Below are positions 39,960-50,247 of a stretch of DNA of 64,000 nt, one piece after another. The first letter of the stretch is position 1. Each line of letters opens with the position of its first letter. The stretch spans positions 558,001 through 622,000 of the forward strand of contig JAFKEU010000005.1 in the NCBI GenBank assembly GCA_017308475.1, in the 5' to 3' direction. Under the pieces are notes generated by a model. It saw only the letters and a list, made by a program, of their open reading frames with translations, did no database searches and was not told where the DNA came from. The position numbers and the translations under genes are program-made. This DNA comes from Alphaproteobacteria bacterium (GTDB lineage Bacteria > Pseudomonadota > Alphaproteobacteria > Micropepsales > Micropepsaceae).

Positions 39960-42635
39960 ATGTCCAAACGCCTTTTCCTGGCGCTGGCCGCCACATCCAG
40001 CCTGGCCGTCCCGGGCGAGGCCCTGGCCCAGGCAGCTGCCGCCACCCCCACCTATTCGCTGGGCAGCACCGGGCTGGAATCGGTGGTGGTTACCGCCCGC
40101 AAGCGCGCCGAGAACGAGCAAAGCGTTCCCATTTCCATCTCGGCGTACAGCCAGGCCGATCTGGACAGGCTGGACATCCAGACCATCGAGGACCTGCGCT
40201 ATGTCAGCCCCTCGGTCTATATCGCTCCCACCACCTTCCGCCAGGACACGCTGAACGTCACCATCCGCGGCCAGCGCGATTTCGATTCCAGCTCCGGCCA
40301 GTCGGTGATGTCCTTCGATCCGGCGGCGGCGATCTATATGGACGGTGTCTATCTGGCTCGCCCGGTGGGCCTTTCCGGGGCGCTGTTCGACATCGACAGC
40401 GTCGAGGTGCTGAAGGGACCGCAGGGCACGCTGGTGGGCCGCAACACCACGGGCGGCGCCATCCTCTACCGCACGCGCGAGCCGGACAGCGAATTCGGCG
40501 GCTATGTCAACGCCACGCTGGGCGATTATGGCCGCGCCCAGCTGCGCGGGGCGATCAACATTCCCATCACCGACCAGCTCTTCTTCCGCGCCGCTGCCCA
40601 GGTCAGCGACCAGCGCGGCTATATCGCCAACTATTATGTCGATCCGGCCACCGGCTATCGCAACGACCAGCCGGCCATGGGCGCCAACAAGATCGCCGCC
40701 AACCTGTCTCTGAAATGGCAGCCGGACGACACGCTGAACATCCTCTTGCGCGCCAACCTGGCGGCGGAGCATGACACCGGCTCGACCTATCACGACCTGG
40801 GCTGGTTCGACGGGGTGGGCAACCGCTTCGGCCGCCCCGCCATCTGCAACCTTCCGGGCGCCTGTATCGGCTTTACCGACATGCTGGGCCACCGGATCGA
40901 GCCCTATTACGCGTCCTATACGGCGGCGGGTGTCGGCCCGCTCAACACCGATCCGCGTGCCTACAATTCGCTGCAGGCGTCGGTGTTGCGCGAGCAGAAA
41001 TACGGCTTCTGGAGCACCGAGCAGACCGTCAGCAACGCCGATGTCGGCCATTACCAGACTGTCTCGGCCACCGTGAACAAGAGCATCGGCGATGTCGACG
41101 TGAAGTGGCTGTCCGCCTATCGCTGGTGGGACAATCGCGGCACCTCGATCGGCCGCGGCCTTCCCTATGATACCGCCGATTACGAATACATCACGCCGGA
41201 CTACAAGTCCTACCAGTCCGAGCTGACGGTCAATGGCGATGCCTTCGCCGGCGACCTGAAATGGACGGCAGGGCTGTTCTTCTTCCAGGAAGACAGCCCC
41301 CATGACGGCGGCCTGTTCTATCTGTTCATTCCCAACAATGGCGTGGCGGCGCCCGGCAAGGGCATCACCCTTCAGGATGGCAGCGTCAACAGCCAGCGCA
41401 ACACCTCATACGCCGGTTATGCCCAGGCGACCTGGTCGGTCAGGCCCGACACGCGGCTGACGGCGGGCGTCCGCTATACTTATGACGAGCGCCACGCCCT
41501 GATGGGCACGCGGACCGACATCTTCCCGGCCAGCGCGGCCTCGACCGCCGGTGTGCCCAACGGCGTGTTCGATCCTGGCACCTATACCTACAACGGCATC
41601 AACTACAGCGGCATCACCCATGCCTGCACGCTGACCGATATCCACGGCGTGCTGAAGCCCTTGTCCCAGTGCAATACCAATGTCGACGCCAGCTTCCACA
41701 AGCCGACCTGGACGCTGGCGATCGATCATGACCTGTGGGACGGCACACTGGTCTATTTGACCAGCCGCTCCGGCTATCGCTCGGGCGCGATCAATTCCAC
41801 CGCGATCAACCCGGCCGTTACCGTGGCCAAGCCCGAGAATGTGCTGGACTATGAGGCGGGCGTGAAATCGGACTGGAGCGTGTGGGACATTCCCGTGCGC
41901 ACCAACCTGTCGGCCTATTTCACCGACTATCACGACATCCAGGTGCTATCTGCCCTGCCGAACGTGACGCTGGCGACGGGGCCGGGCGGGGTGGCGTGCA
42001 CCCAGGCGCTGTATGACGCGGGATCCTGCCTCAACACCACCAACGACAATGTCACGCTGAACGCCAAGACCGCGCACATCTATGGCGCCGAATGGGACAT
42101 CAGCATCATCCCGTTGCCGGGCCTGACCATCAACAGCACCGGCAGCTATCTGGACGCGCATTACACCGACTATTCATTCACCCCGCCGGCCGGCTACCTG
42201 CTGCCCACCGGCACCACCAACCTTTCGGGCACGCCCTTCCCGCTGCCCAGCTGGCAGACCAGCCAGACGGTCACTTATGCCACCGGCGTCCACGACATCG
42301 CCAGCGTTCCGGTCGACGACGTGTCCTTCACGGCGCACTACTATTGGCAAAGCCGCTACAATGCGGACCTGCGCACCTTCAATCCCAGCCAGCGCACCGG
42401 CTCCTATGGCCTGCTGGATATTCGTGCCGACATCACCGGTATCGGCGGCAGCAAGTTCGATTTCGGCGTTTATATGAGCAATGTCGCGAACACGCCCGTC
42501 TGCATGCCCGAATATAACGGCGTGCTGAATTCGGCCCCCAACAGCACCTTCGGTGTCGCCAACACAGCGGGTGTGTTGCAATGCGTGCCGCTGGCCCCGC
42601 GGATGAGCGGTATCACGCTGGGTTATAAATTCTAG
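39960..42635 (+). CDS. TonB-dependent outer-membrane receptor
   Basis: 891-residue receptor with a cleavable signal peptide (ending ALA-Q), a TonB-box-like [11 protein letters not shown], a plug domain ([40 protein letters not shown]) and a 22-strand-type barrel ending in GITLGYKF with a terminal Phe. The architecture matches the large group of alphaproteobacterial receptors that take up complex organic ligands. The ligand is unknown; no siderophore genes lie nearby. GGGGAAACG precedes the start. It is divergent from the SDR gene, and repeat copy C follows the stop codon. Confidence 0.94.
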   Translation: MSKRLFLALAATSSLAVPGEALAQAAAATPTYSLGSTGLESVVVTARKRAENEQSVPISISAYSQADLDRLDIQTIEDLRYVSPSVYIAPTTFRQDTLNVTIRGQRDFDSSSGQSVMSFDPAAAIYMDGVYLARPVGLSGALFDIDSVEVLKGPQGTLVGRNTTGGAILYRTREPDSEFGGYVNATLGDYGRAQLRGAINIPITDQLFFRAAAQVSDQRGYIANYYVDPATGYRNDQPAMGANKIAANLSLKWQPDDTLNILLRANLAAEHDTGSTYHDLGWFDGVGNRFGRPAICNLPGACIGFTDMLGHRIEPYYASYTAAGVGPLNTDPRAYNSLQASVLREQKYGFWSTEQTVSNADVGHYQTVSATVNKSIGDVDVKWLSAYRWWDNRGTSIGRGLPYDTADYEYITPDYKSYQSELTVNGDAFAGDLKWTAGLFFFQEDSPHDGGLFYLFIPNNGVAAPGKGITLQDGSVNSQRNTSYAGYAQATWSVRPDTRLTAGVRYTYDERHALMGTRTDIFPASAASTAGVPNGVFDPGTYTYNGINYSGITHACTLTDIHGVLKPLSQCNTNVDASFHKPTWTLAIDHDLWDGTLVYLTSRSGYRSGAINSTAINPAVTVAKPENVLDYEAGVKSDWSVWDIPVRTNLSAYFTDYHDIQVLSALPNVTLATGPGGVACTQALYDAGSCLNTTNDNVTLNAKTAHIYGAEWDISIIPLPGLTINSTGSYLDAHYTDYSFTPPAGYLLPTGTTNLSGTPFPLPSWQTSQTVTYATGVHDIASVPVDDVSFTAHYYWQSRYNADLRTFNPSQRTGSYGLLDIRADITGIGGSKFDFGVYMSNVANTPVCMPEYNGVLNSAPNSTFGVANTAGVLQCVPLAPRMSGITLGYKF

Positions 42636-42659
42636 CAGCAGCCCACACCGGGCCCCGCT

Positions 42660-42743
42660 CCCCCTTTTGGGCGAAGCCCACAAAAGGGGGAAGCTGTCGC
42701 AGCGATGGGTCCGCCCTGGCGGACCGAGCTGCGAAAGAGGGGG
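42660..42743 (+). repeat. Two-hairpin dispersed repeat, copy C
   Basis: Hairpin I pairs CCCCCTTTTG (42660-42669) with CAAAAGGGGG. Hairpin II has outer stem TCGCAGC (42697-42703) with GCTGCGA (42728-42734) and inner stem GTCCGCC/GGCGGAC (42709-42724). It lies between a TonB receptor gene and the convergent FKBP gene and could act as a two-way terminator. Confidence 0.75.
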
Positions 42744-42751
42744 TTAAAGAG

Positions 42752-43249
42752 TTAGGGCGCGTATTCGACCTTCACCAGCTTCATGGTGAAGACCAGCGTC
42801 TGGTCCGGCGGAATGGTATCGCCCGCCCCGTCCTCGCCATAGCCGAGCGCCGAGGGGATCACGATCTCCCACATGTCGCCCGTCTTCATCTTGTTCAGCG
42901 CTTCGACCCAGCCGGGGATAAGGGCGCCCGCGGGGAACTGGCGCGGCTCGCCGGGCTGTGTCTGGTCGAACACCTTCTGGTTGATCAGCGCGCCCCGGTA
43001 ATAGACCGTGACGACGTCGCTGCCCTTCTGCACGCCGGGCCCGTTGCCCGCCTCGAGCACCCGGTACATCAGCCCGTCGGGCAGCTTGACCACACCGGGC
43101 CGCTTGGCGAAATCGGCAAGGAATTTGGCGTTCGATTCAGGGGTCAATGTATAGGTGGCGGTCGGCGCGGCATCCGACTTCTTCTCGCAGGCGGTCAGAC
43201 CCAGGACCGGTACCAGCACCAGCACCATCAATTTCAGAATTCCACGCAT
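42752..43249 (-). CDS. FKBP-type peptidyl-prolyl isomerase, lipoprotein
   Basis: 165-residue envelope prolyl isomerase that helps fold exported proteins. The signal peptide carries lipobox LTAC (Cys21). The FKBP fold shows VVTVYYRGALINQKVFDQT, PGWVEALNKMKTGDMWEIVIP, ALGYGEDGAGDTIPPDQTLVF and a final beta strand. A short helical segment (ESNAKFLADFAKRPGV) before the domain resembles the Mip/FkpA linker. A GGGAGGAA site precedes the start. Its stop lies 8 bp beyond repeat copy C. Confidence 0.94.
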   Translation of the reverse strand: MRGILKLMVLVLVPVLGLTACEKKSDAAPTATYTLTPESNAKFLADFAKRPGVVKLPDGLMYRVLEAGNGPGVQKGSDVVTVYYRGALINQKVFDQTQPGEPRQFPAGALIPGWVEALNKMKTGDMWEIVIPSALGYGEDGAGDTIPPDQTLVFTMKLVKVEYAP

Positions 43250-43326
43250 GCATTTCCTCCCAAGAGCGGGAGGATTTATAGCGGTGGACGGCGCGGGATG
43301 CCAATTGGAGTCTGCCTTCGCCTTTT

Positions 43327-44055
43327 TCAGGACAGCAGCAGGATCGTCCCGATGCCCCCCAGAATCATTGCGAACTGGGCAAGGGCAGCGAAGGGCGTGG
43401 CCTGCCGGTGCAGGAGCGGCACCAGGTCGGCCATGGCGATATAGATGAAGCTTGCAGCCGAAAAGGCAAGCACATAGGGAACGGCCACCATCGCCTGCGC
43501 CAGCCAGAGAGAGGCGAGCAGTGCACCCACAAGCGTCGTGCTGGCGGAAAGCGTATTGAGGAACAGGGCCCTGGCCCGGCCATAGCCGCTGTTCAGCAGG
43601 ATGGCGAAGTCTCCCACCTCCTGCGAGATTTCATGCGCGATGATGGCAAGTGCTGCCGACACGCCAAGAGGAATGGAGGAAAGGAACGCTGCGGCGATGA
43701 CGACGCCATCGGCAAAATTGTGGAAGCCGTCCCCGATAAGCACCAGCGGGCCTGCGCTGCCATGGCCCGCGCGGGCGGGCGTGTGGCAGTGGCGCCAGAG
43801 CATGAACTTTTCCAGAAGAAAGAACGCAAGAATTCCGGCCAGCAGGATGAAAGACACCTGCGACGGGGTGGTCCGGGCCAACGCTTCCGGGACAAGGGCG
43901 AGAAAGGCCGCGCCCAGCAGGGTCCCTGTGGCGTAGGACAATAGCCAGGGAAGGACGGCATCGCGCATTCGCTTGGGAAACAGCAGCAAAAGCCCGGCGC
44001 CGAGAACCGAGCCGATACTGCCCAATATGCTGAAACCTGTGATCCACCAGATCAT
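43327..44055 (-). CDS. ZIP-family divalent metal transporter
   Basis: 242-residue inner-membrane transporter with about eight helices, likely importing zinc or a related divalent cation. The signature metal-binding helices are present: GDGFHNFADGVVIAAAFL and IIAHEISQEVGDFAILL. A histidine stretch (WRHCHTPARAGHG) lies in the loop before them. It is 77 nt upstream of the FKBP gene on the same strand and could share its transcript. No Zur-type operator was recognised. Confidence 0.92.
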   Translation of the reverse strand: MIWWITGFSILGSIGSVLGAGLLLLFPKRMRDAVLPWLLSYATGTLLGAAFLALVPEALARTTPSQVSFILLAGILAFFLLEKFMLWRHCHTPARAGHGSAGPLVLIGDGFHNFADGVVIAAAFLSSIPLGVSAALAIIAHEISQEVGDFAILLNSGYGRARALFLNTLSASTTLVGALLASLWLAQAMVAVPYVLAFSAASFIYIAMADLVPLLHRQATPFAALAQFAMILGGIGTILLLS

Positions 44056-44132
44056 CCGGCCTCGCCGCCATCAGGACGCCCCGGCAGATACTATCAGACG
44101 ATGGAAGGCAGAATACCGTCCGTTTACGCCTG

Positions 44133-45323
44133 TCAGTGGACTCCCGACGATGCGGCGACCCGAACAAGATCGCCCTCGGACAGTGAATCGGGCGGATTGT
44201 CGACAATGCGCTCCGTGGGAGAGATGCCGGTGGCGTCCACCGCCTGGCCCAGATCGCGCAGGATGTTGAGGCGCTTCAGATGCACATGGCCGCCGGCATC
44301 GACGGTGGCCACCATCATGCCTTCATCGCGGAACATCAGCGCGGTGGCCGGCACGCGCACACCGTTTGCGCCGGAGGGCAGAGGCAGGGTGACCTGGGCA
44401 TAGCCGCCCGGCTGCAACACGTTGCCGGGATTGTCGGTCATGAACTGGACCAGCATGGTGCCGGATGCCGCATCGACCGCGCCCGCGCTGGCGACCAGCG
44501 AGGCCTGGAAAGTACGCCCCGGATATTGCGGCACGCTGAAGGTCACTTTCATTCCGGGGCGGATGGCGGCGGCATAGTTCTGCGGCACACGGACATAGAT
44601 GCGCAGTCGCGTCTGATCCGACACGGTGAAAAGCGGCGTGGCGCTCATCCCGCTGGCGACCAGCGCGCCCACATCGACCGCGCGGCTGGTGACGGTGCCG
44701 TCGAACGGCGCCACTAGGCGCTTGAAGCCTTCCTTGGCCTGAAGACTGTAGAGATTGGCGCGGGACGCGGCCACGGCGGCATTCTTGGCGTCCAGGTCGG
44801 CATCCTTGATGTCCTTGTCCTGGCGCGAAACGGCGCCCTGCGCGAACAGCGCGTTCCAGCGCTGGGCGGTGGCGGCGGACAGTTTCTGGGCGCTGATGGC
44901 GCTGGTCAGGTCCGCGTGGCCCTGCAGCACCTGGCCATCCAGGTCGGGCGTGTCCAGTTCGGCCAGAACCTGGCCTTTCTTCACGGGCGTCCCGATATCG
45001 ACATGCCAGGCTTTCAGATAGCCGCTCACCTGGGCATAGATCGGGGCATTGATGAAGGCCTGGATGTCGCCGGGCAGGTTCAGGGCGCCGCCCTTGCCGG
45101 GCGGGGCCAGCCGGATCACCTGCACCGTCGGAACCGCCTGGTCGTCGGTCCATTCACGGGTTTCCATGCCGCGCCAGACGCGCAGGCCAATGCCGATCAG
45201 CGCGATCGCAACCGCGCCGGCAAGGACGATGACGCCCCAGCGCTTCAGGCCGGCCGGCCGGTGATGACGCAGCAACTCCTCGCGCGCCGGGCCGGGCGAA
45301 TCGTCCGGGTTCTTGTCAGGCAT
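44133..45323 (-). CDS. RND efflux periplasmic adaptor (second system)
   Basis: 396-residue membrane-fusion protein. The N-terminal helix follows GLKRWGVIVLAGAVAIALIG. The body shows GDIQAFINAPIYAQVSGYLK, GTPVKKGQVLAELDTPDL, a coiled-coil hairpin, KRLVAPFDGTVTSRAVDVGA and a beta-barrel domain. It overlaps the stop of the RND gene by 8 bp and follows it, which reverses the usual adaptor-first order. The start MPDKNPDDSPG has GGAGAAGCC upstream. No outer-membrane factor gene is linked. Confidence 0.92.
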   Translation of the reverse strand: MPDKNPDDSPGPAREELLRHHRPAGLKRWGVIVLAGAVAIALIGIGLRVWRGMETREWTDDQAVPTVQVIRLAPPGKGGALNLPGDIQAFINAPIYAQVSGYLKAWHVDIGTPVKKGQVLAELDTPDLDGQVLQGHADLTSAISAQKLSAATAQRWNALFAQGAVSRQDKDIKDADLDAKNAAVAASRANLYSLQAKEGFKRLVAPFDGTVTSRAVDVGALVASGMSATPLFTVSDQTRLRIYVRVPQNYAAAIRPGMKVTFSVPQYPGRTFQASLVASAGAVDAASGTMLVQFMTDNPGNVLQPGGYAQVTLPLPSGANGVRVPATALMFRDEGMMVATVDAGGHVHLKRLNILRDLGQAVDATGISPTERIVDNPPDSLSEGDLVRVAASSGVH

Positions 45324-48300
45324 AGGCTTCTCCGGCCTCGGTGGATGGGGCGGCACGGCGCGCCTTGCGTTCATGCAGGATGCTGAACACGACCGGCACG
45401 AAGATCAAGGTGGCGCAGGTGGCGAAGACAAGACCGCCGATCACCGCGCGGCCCAGCGGCGCATTCTGTTCGGCACCTTCGCCCAGCCCGATCGCCATCG
45501 GCGACATGCCGATGATCATGGCCAGCGCGGTCATCACCACGGGACGGAAGCGCGTGACGCCGGCTTCCACGGCGGCCAGGACCGCATCGCCATGCACCGC
45601 CAGCCGCTCGCGGGCGAAGGCGATCACCAGGATCGAATTGGCGGTCGCCACACCCATGCACATGATGGCGCCGGTCAGCGCGGGCACCGACAGGGTGGTG
45701 CCGGTGGCGAACAGCATCCACACAATGCCGGCCAGCGCTGCCGGCAACGCGGTGATGATGACAAAGGGATCGGTCCAGGACTGGAAGTTGACGACGATGA
45801 GAAGATAGATCAGCAGCACCGCCGCCATCAGGCCATAGGTCAGGCCCGAAAATGCGGTCTTCATGGTGGTGATCTGGCCGCGCAGGGTGACGGTTGCGCC
45901 GCGCGGCAGGAATTTCCTGTTGGCGTCGATAATCTTCTGCACATCGGCGGCGACCGCGCCCAGATCGCGGTCCTGGGTGGTGGCGAACAGGTCGATGGTG
46001 GGCTGGATATTGTAGTGGGTAACCACCGCCGGTCCCTGTCCGCGCGTCAGGGTAATCAGGCCGCCCAGCACCTGGGGCGTGGTCGCGCCCGCGCCGGTGA
46101 CCGGCAGGTTCTGCAGCGCCGCCAGCGAGTCGATTTTGTATTCCGGCGTCTGCGCCGTCATGCTGTAGGAGACGCCGTTCCTGGGATTGAGCCAGAAGTT
46201 CGGCGCGGACTGCGACGTGCCGGCCAGGCTGGTGGCCAGCGCGTTGGTGACGTCACGCTCGGTCAGGCCGACCTGGGCCATGCGGCTGCGGTCCGCCGCC
46301 ACGTTCAGCCGCGGCATGTCGCTGGACTGCTGCATGCGCGCATCGGCTATGCCGGGCACCGTGCGCATCTGGCGCAGGATGCGCTGGCCAAAGGCCGCGG
46401 TCGCTTCCTGGTTGGTGCCCGAGATCTGCACGTCCAGCGGAGCGGGGGCGCCGAAATTCAGAATCTGGCTTGTGATGTCGGGCGGCGGGAAGGAGAAGGC
46501 GACCGCCGGGAACAGGCGCGGCAGCCGTTCGCGCATGGTGCGGACATAGTCGGCGGTGGGACCGTGATTTTCGTTGAGGGTGATGAAGATGTCGCTGTCC
46601 TGCAGGCCGACCGTGCCGGAATTGTTGTAGATCAGGTTGATGGGGCTCATGTTAAGGCCGACATTGTCCACGATGGTCGCCAACTCGGCCCTTGGAATGA
46701 TGCGGCGCACTTCCTGTTCGATGTGCGCCACGATCTGGGTGGTATCCTCGACGCGGGTGCCGGTCGGCGTGCGGGCATGCAGCGTGATCTGCCCGCTGTC
46801 GACGGCGGGGAAGAGATCCTCTCCCAGGAAGGGGATCAGCAGCATGGAGGCGGCGACCATGGCCAGAAAGCCGATGACAAAGGGCTTGCGCGCCGTCATC
46901 GCCAGGGCCAGCAGGTTACGATAACTTTCGCGCACCGCCATGAACCAGTCCTCGAAGTGGCGCTGCACCCGTCCCAGAAGATTGGGCGGCGCTTCGTGAT
47001 GGCCAGCTGCGTCCATGCGGTGGGGCTTCAGCAGGTAGAGCGACAGGGTCGGCACCAGGGTGCGCGACAGGACGAAGGAAGCGATCATTGCATAGACGAC
47101 GCTGAGCGCCATGGGCACGAACAGATAGCCCGCGATGCCGGTCAGCGAGAACATCGGCACGAAGGCGACGCAGATGCACAGGAGTGAGACGAAGGCCGGC
47201 TGCACGATCTGGCGTGCGCCGTCCATGATCGCGTCATAGACGCTTTTGCCCTGCTCCAAGTGCCAGTTGATGTTCTCGATGGTCACGGTGGCGTCGTCGA
47301 CCAGGATGCCCACCGCCAGCGCCAGTCCGCCCAGGGTCATGATGTTCAGCGTCTGGCCGGTGGCCCACAGCCCGATCAGCGCGCACAGCACCGCCAGCGG
47401 GATCGAGGTGGCGATGATGACGGTCGAGCGCCAGCTTCCCAGAAACAGAAGGATCATGATGCTGGTAAGCGCCGCAGCGATGGCGCCTTCGCGTGCCACC
47501 CCGCTCACGGCCGCTTTCACGAACAGCGACTGGTCGGAGAGGATGTCGATTTTCAGGGCGTCGGGCAGTTGCTGGCGCAGCAGCGGCAGAAGGTTCTTGA
47601 TGCCCTGCACCACGTCCAGGGTGGAAGCGTTGCCATGCTTGAGGATGGTCGAGAGCACGGCACGGTTGCCGTCGACATGCACGATGTTCTGCTGCACCGA
47701 GTTGCCGTCGCGCACATGGGCGACATCGTGCAGGAAGACGGTTCCGCCATTGGCCGTCTTGACCGGCATTTCGTTCATTTGTCCGATCGTGTCGGCGGCG
47801 TTGTTGAGCTTCACCACATACTGATAGGAGCCGATCTTCACGTTGCCGGCGGGCACGATCTGGTTCTGCGAGACGAAAGCGTTCTGCACGTCGGTGGCCG
47901 ACAGGCCGCGGGCCTGCATGGCGGCCGGGTCCAGGTCGATCAGCACCGAGCGGAATTTGCCGCCATAGGAATAGGGGATGGCGGCGCCGCGCACGGTGGC
48001 CAGGCGCGGGCGGGCGAAATTCTGCGACAGGTCCAGCACCTGCTGCTCGGACAGCGACTTGCTGGAGAAGGCCAGTTGCAGCACCGGCACCGTGGAAGCG
48101 CTGTAGTTGAGAATCAGCGGCGGCTGGGTGCCCGGCGGCATCATGCGCGTGGCGGTCTGGGAAATGGACGTGACCTGCGCGGTGGCCAGGCGGATATCGA
48201 CATCGGGCTGGAAATAGATCTTGGCGATGCCGATGCCGGGCATCGACTGGCTTTCGACATGCTCGATGTCGTTCACCGTTGTCGACAGAATGCGCTCGTA

Positions 48301-48501
48301 ATTGGCCATCAGGCGCGCGCCCATCTCGTCGGGCGACAGGCCCGAATAGGTGAAGGCCACGCCCAGAACGGGGATGCCGATGTCGGGGAAAATGTCCGTG
48401 GGGGTGCGCACCGCCGCCAGCGGCCCGAAGATCAGAATCATCAGGGCCATGACGATGAAGGTATAAGGTCGGTCCAGCGCGATCTTGACGATCCAGGTCA
48501 T
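45316..48501 (-). CDS. RND efflux transporter (second system)
   Basis: 1061-residue inner-membrane pump of the hydrophobe/amphiphile RND group. The start MTWIVKIALDRPYTFIVMAL follows GGAGCGAGC. Motifs include RTPTDIFPDIGIPVLGVAF, the helix-4 GILVDDATVTIENINWHLEQG proton-relay site, the two large periplasmic loops (MPGIGIAKIYF; GPTADYVRTMRERLP) and the C-terminal GVATANSILVIAFARERL repeat. It belongs to a different branch from the MdtBC-like pair upstream, so substrates probably differ. It is divergent from the OprP-type porin gene across 261 bp. Confidence 0.93.
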   Translation of the reverse strand: MTWIVKIALDRPYTFIVMALMILIFGPLAAVRTPTDIFPDIGIPVLGVAFTYSGLSPDEMGARLMANYERILSTTVNDIEHVESQSMPGIGIAKIYFQPDVDIRLATAQVTSISQTATRMMPPGTQPPLILNYSASTVPVLQLAFSSKSLSEQQVLDLSQNFARPRLATVRGAAIPYSYGGKFRSVLIDLDPAAMQARGLSATDVQNAFVSQNQIVPAGNVKIGSYQYVVKLNNAADTIGQMNEMPVKTANGGTVFLHDVAHVRDGNSVQQNIVHVDGNRAVLSTILKHGNASTLDVVQGIKNLLPLLRQQLPDALKIDILSDQSLFVKAAVSGVAREGAIAAALTSIMILLFLGSWRSTVIIATSIPLAVLCALIGLWATGQTLNIMTLGGLALAVGILVDDATVTIENINWHLEQGKSVYDAIMDGARQIVQPAFVSLLCICVAFVPMFSLTGIAGYLFVPMALSVVYAMIASFVLSRTLVPTLSLYLLKPHRMDAAGHHEAPPNLLGRVQRHFEDWFMAVRESYRNLLALAMTARKPFVIGFLAMVAASMLLIPFLGEDLFPAVDSGQITLHARTPTGTRVEDTTQIVAHIEQEVRRIIPRAELATIVDNVGLNMSPINLIYNNSGTVGLQDSDIFITLNENHGPTADYVRTMRERLPRLFPAVAFSFPPPDITSQILNFGAPAPLDVQISGTNQEATAAFGQRILRQMRTVPGIADARMQQSSDMPRLNVAADRSRMAQVGLTERDVTNALATSLAGTSQSAPNFWLNPRNGVSYSMTAQTPEYKIDSLAALQNLPVTGAGATTPQVLGGLITLTRGQGPAVVTHYNIQPTIDLFATTQDRDLGAVAADVQKIIDANRKFLPRGATVTLRGQITTMKTAFSGLTYGLMAAVLLIYLLIVVNFQSWTDPFVIITALPAALAGIVWMLFATGTTLSVPALTGAIMCMGVATANSILVIAFARERLAVHGDAVLAAVEAGVTRFRPVVMTALAMIIGMSPMAIGLGEGAEQNAPLGRAVIGGLVFATCATLIFVPVVFSILHERKARRAAPSTEAGEAYA

Positions 48502-48762
48502 GCTCGCTCCAGAGGGGTCTTGACGGTCGTGCGCACGGAGAGATCCTTGCGAGCGGGCGTGGCCGCAACTCCACCAAAGTATAGCGGCAAACCGGTGTGC
48601 GGCGCAGCACCGCGAATGTCGCAACCTGTCGCCGTTTGGCCCATCCCCGCGGGCCGTGGAGCGTGGCGCATGCCAAGTTGGAGGAGGCGGGGATGGAGGG
48701 AACGCTTCCCGCAACCATCCGTGTTAAGACGAATTCACGATGATTCGCAGCGAGGGAAAACC

Positions 48763-50229
48763 ATGAGAACATTGCGGCGGATATTCCTTGGGGCGGTTGC
48801 CATGTCCGCGCCGGCAGTCCTGGCCATGCCGGCCAAGGCGGCAGGTGCATCCGATCCGCGCGTCACCGTGCTGGAACAGCAATTGCGCGACGTCCAGCGC
48901 CAGCTGGCCGAAATCCGCCGCCGGCAGACGGCGCCCGCCAACACGCCGCCCGTCACCGCGACGCAGCTGGCCGATGCGCAGCGCGCCAATGCCCAGCAAT
49001 ATGCCGCACTGAAAAAGCGCATGGACGAGCAGCCTCATCTGGGCTTTGGCAATGGACGTCTCTCGATCGCCTCTCGCGATGGAGCCTTCAATCTGTCACT
49101 GCGCAGCCTGGTTCAGTTTGATGCGGGTTATTTTTCGCAAGGGCGTGGACCGGCGGGCGTGGACCTGAACAGCGGCACCAACTTCCGCCGTGCCCAGATC
49201 AGCCTGGTGGGCACGGCGTGGAAGGACTGGTCGTACAATTTCACGTACGACTTTGGCGGAAACGGGGTGGAGAAGAACGGTTACATCTATACCGCTTCGC
49301 TGCAATACAACTTCGCGCCTTTTGCGGTACGCCTGGGCGCTTTTGCACCGCCGGCGGGACTGGACGATTCCACATCGGCGAGCAACCTGGTCTTCCTGGA
49401 ATGGTCCTCGCCCGCCGATATCGCCCGCAACATCGGCGGCGCGCCAAGCCGTGAAGGCTTCAATGTCTATGCCCAGGGTGAACGGTATCTCGCGTCGGTG
49501 GCCATCACCGGCACCAAGGCCACCGATGCCAGCCATTTCGACGAGCAGATCGCGCTGGTCAGCCGCGCCGCATACCTGGCGGTGGACAGGGACAATATGA
49601 AATGGCTGCTGGACGCCGACCTGACCCATGTCTTCAAGATGAGCGATGCGGCGGCCGGCCCCAATTCGCCCAGCATGCTGCGTCTCGCCGATGGCCCCGA
49701 AGTGGCGATCGACAGCTACAGGACGGTCGATACCGGCGCCTTCCCCGCCGACACCCTGACCGAGTGGGGACTGGAAACGGCGGTTCAGTCCGGGCGCTTC
49801 TATGCCCAGGGGGGCTATTTCCATTTCGCCGTGGGCCGCAATTCCACGCTGCCCGATCCGGAATTTTCCGGCTGGTACGCGCAGACCGCCTTTTCCCTGA
49901 CCGGCGAGCCGCGCCGCTATGACGCGGCGGTCGCCAGCTTTGCCGGTCCCACGCCCGCCCATCCGCTGGGCCGCGACGGATTCGGCGCATGGGAAATCGC
50001 GGCGCGCTACAGCGTGATCGACCTGGCGTTCGATCCCTTTGCGGGCCCCGCAGCGGGCGGCGTCGCGGGCGGCCGGCAAAGCATCATGACGGCGGCGCTT
50101 AACTGGTACCCCACTGCGGGCCTGCGGTTCATGCTGGATTACGAAAACATGCAGGTGAACCACGTCGAGGCGCGGTCGAAGGATCTTTCGGCCAACATCG
50201 GCATCCTGCGCTCGCAGATTGCACTCTAG
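48763..50229 (+). CDS. OprP/OprO-type outer-membrane porin
   Basis: 488-residue porin with a signal peptide (ending AKA-A). A short N-terminal coiled coil (VTVLEQQLRDVQRQLAEIRR) probably trimerises the protein. The barrel resembles the phosphate-selective porin O/P family: FNLSLRSLVQFDAGYF, FRRAQISLVGTAWKDWSYNF, LNWYPTAGLRFMLDYENMQV, with a final hydrophobic residue. Family members import phosphate, pyrophosphate or other anions; actual selectivity is unknown. GAGGGAAAA precedes the start. It is convergent with the FAD oxidoreductase gene, with 18 bp between the stops. Confidence 0.88.
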   Translation: MRTLRRIFLGAVAMSAPAVLAMPAKAAGASDPRVTVLEQQLRDVQRQLAEIRRRQTAPANTPPVTATQLADAQRANAQQYAALKKRMDEQPHLGFGNGRLSIASRDGAFNLSLRSLVQFDAGYFSQGRGPAGVDLNSGTNFRRAQISLVGTAWKDWSYNFTYDFGGNGVEKNGYIYTASLQYNFAPFAVRLGAFAPPAGLDDSTSASNLVFLEWSSPADIARNIGGAPSREGFNVYAQGERYLASVAITGTKATDASHFDEQIALVSRAAYLAVDRDNMKWLLDADLTHVFKMSDAAAGPNSPSMLRLADGPEVAIDSYRTVDTGAFPADTLTEWGLETAVQSGRFYAQGGYFHFAVGRNSTLPDPEFSGWYAQTAFSLTGEPRRYDAAVASFAGPTPAHPLGRDGFGAWEIAARYSVIDLAFDPFAGPAAGGVAGGRQSIMTAALNWYPTAGLRFMLDYENMQVNHVEARSKDLSANIGILRSQIAL

Positions 50230-50247
50230 GCGCGCCGATCGCGCAAG

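Noticed and set aside
47260..48762. Long upstream extension of the porin frame
   Set aside because: It is antisense to the RND transporter. The signal peptide and GAGGGAAAA ribosome site fix the porin start at 48763.
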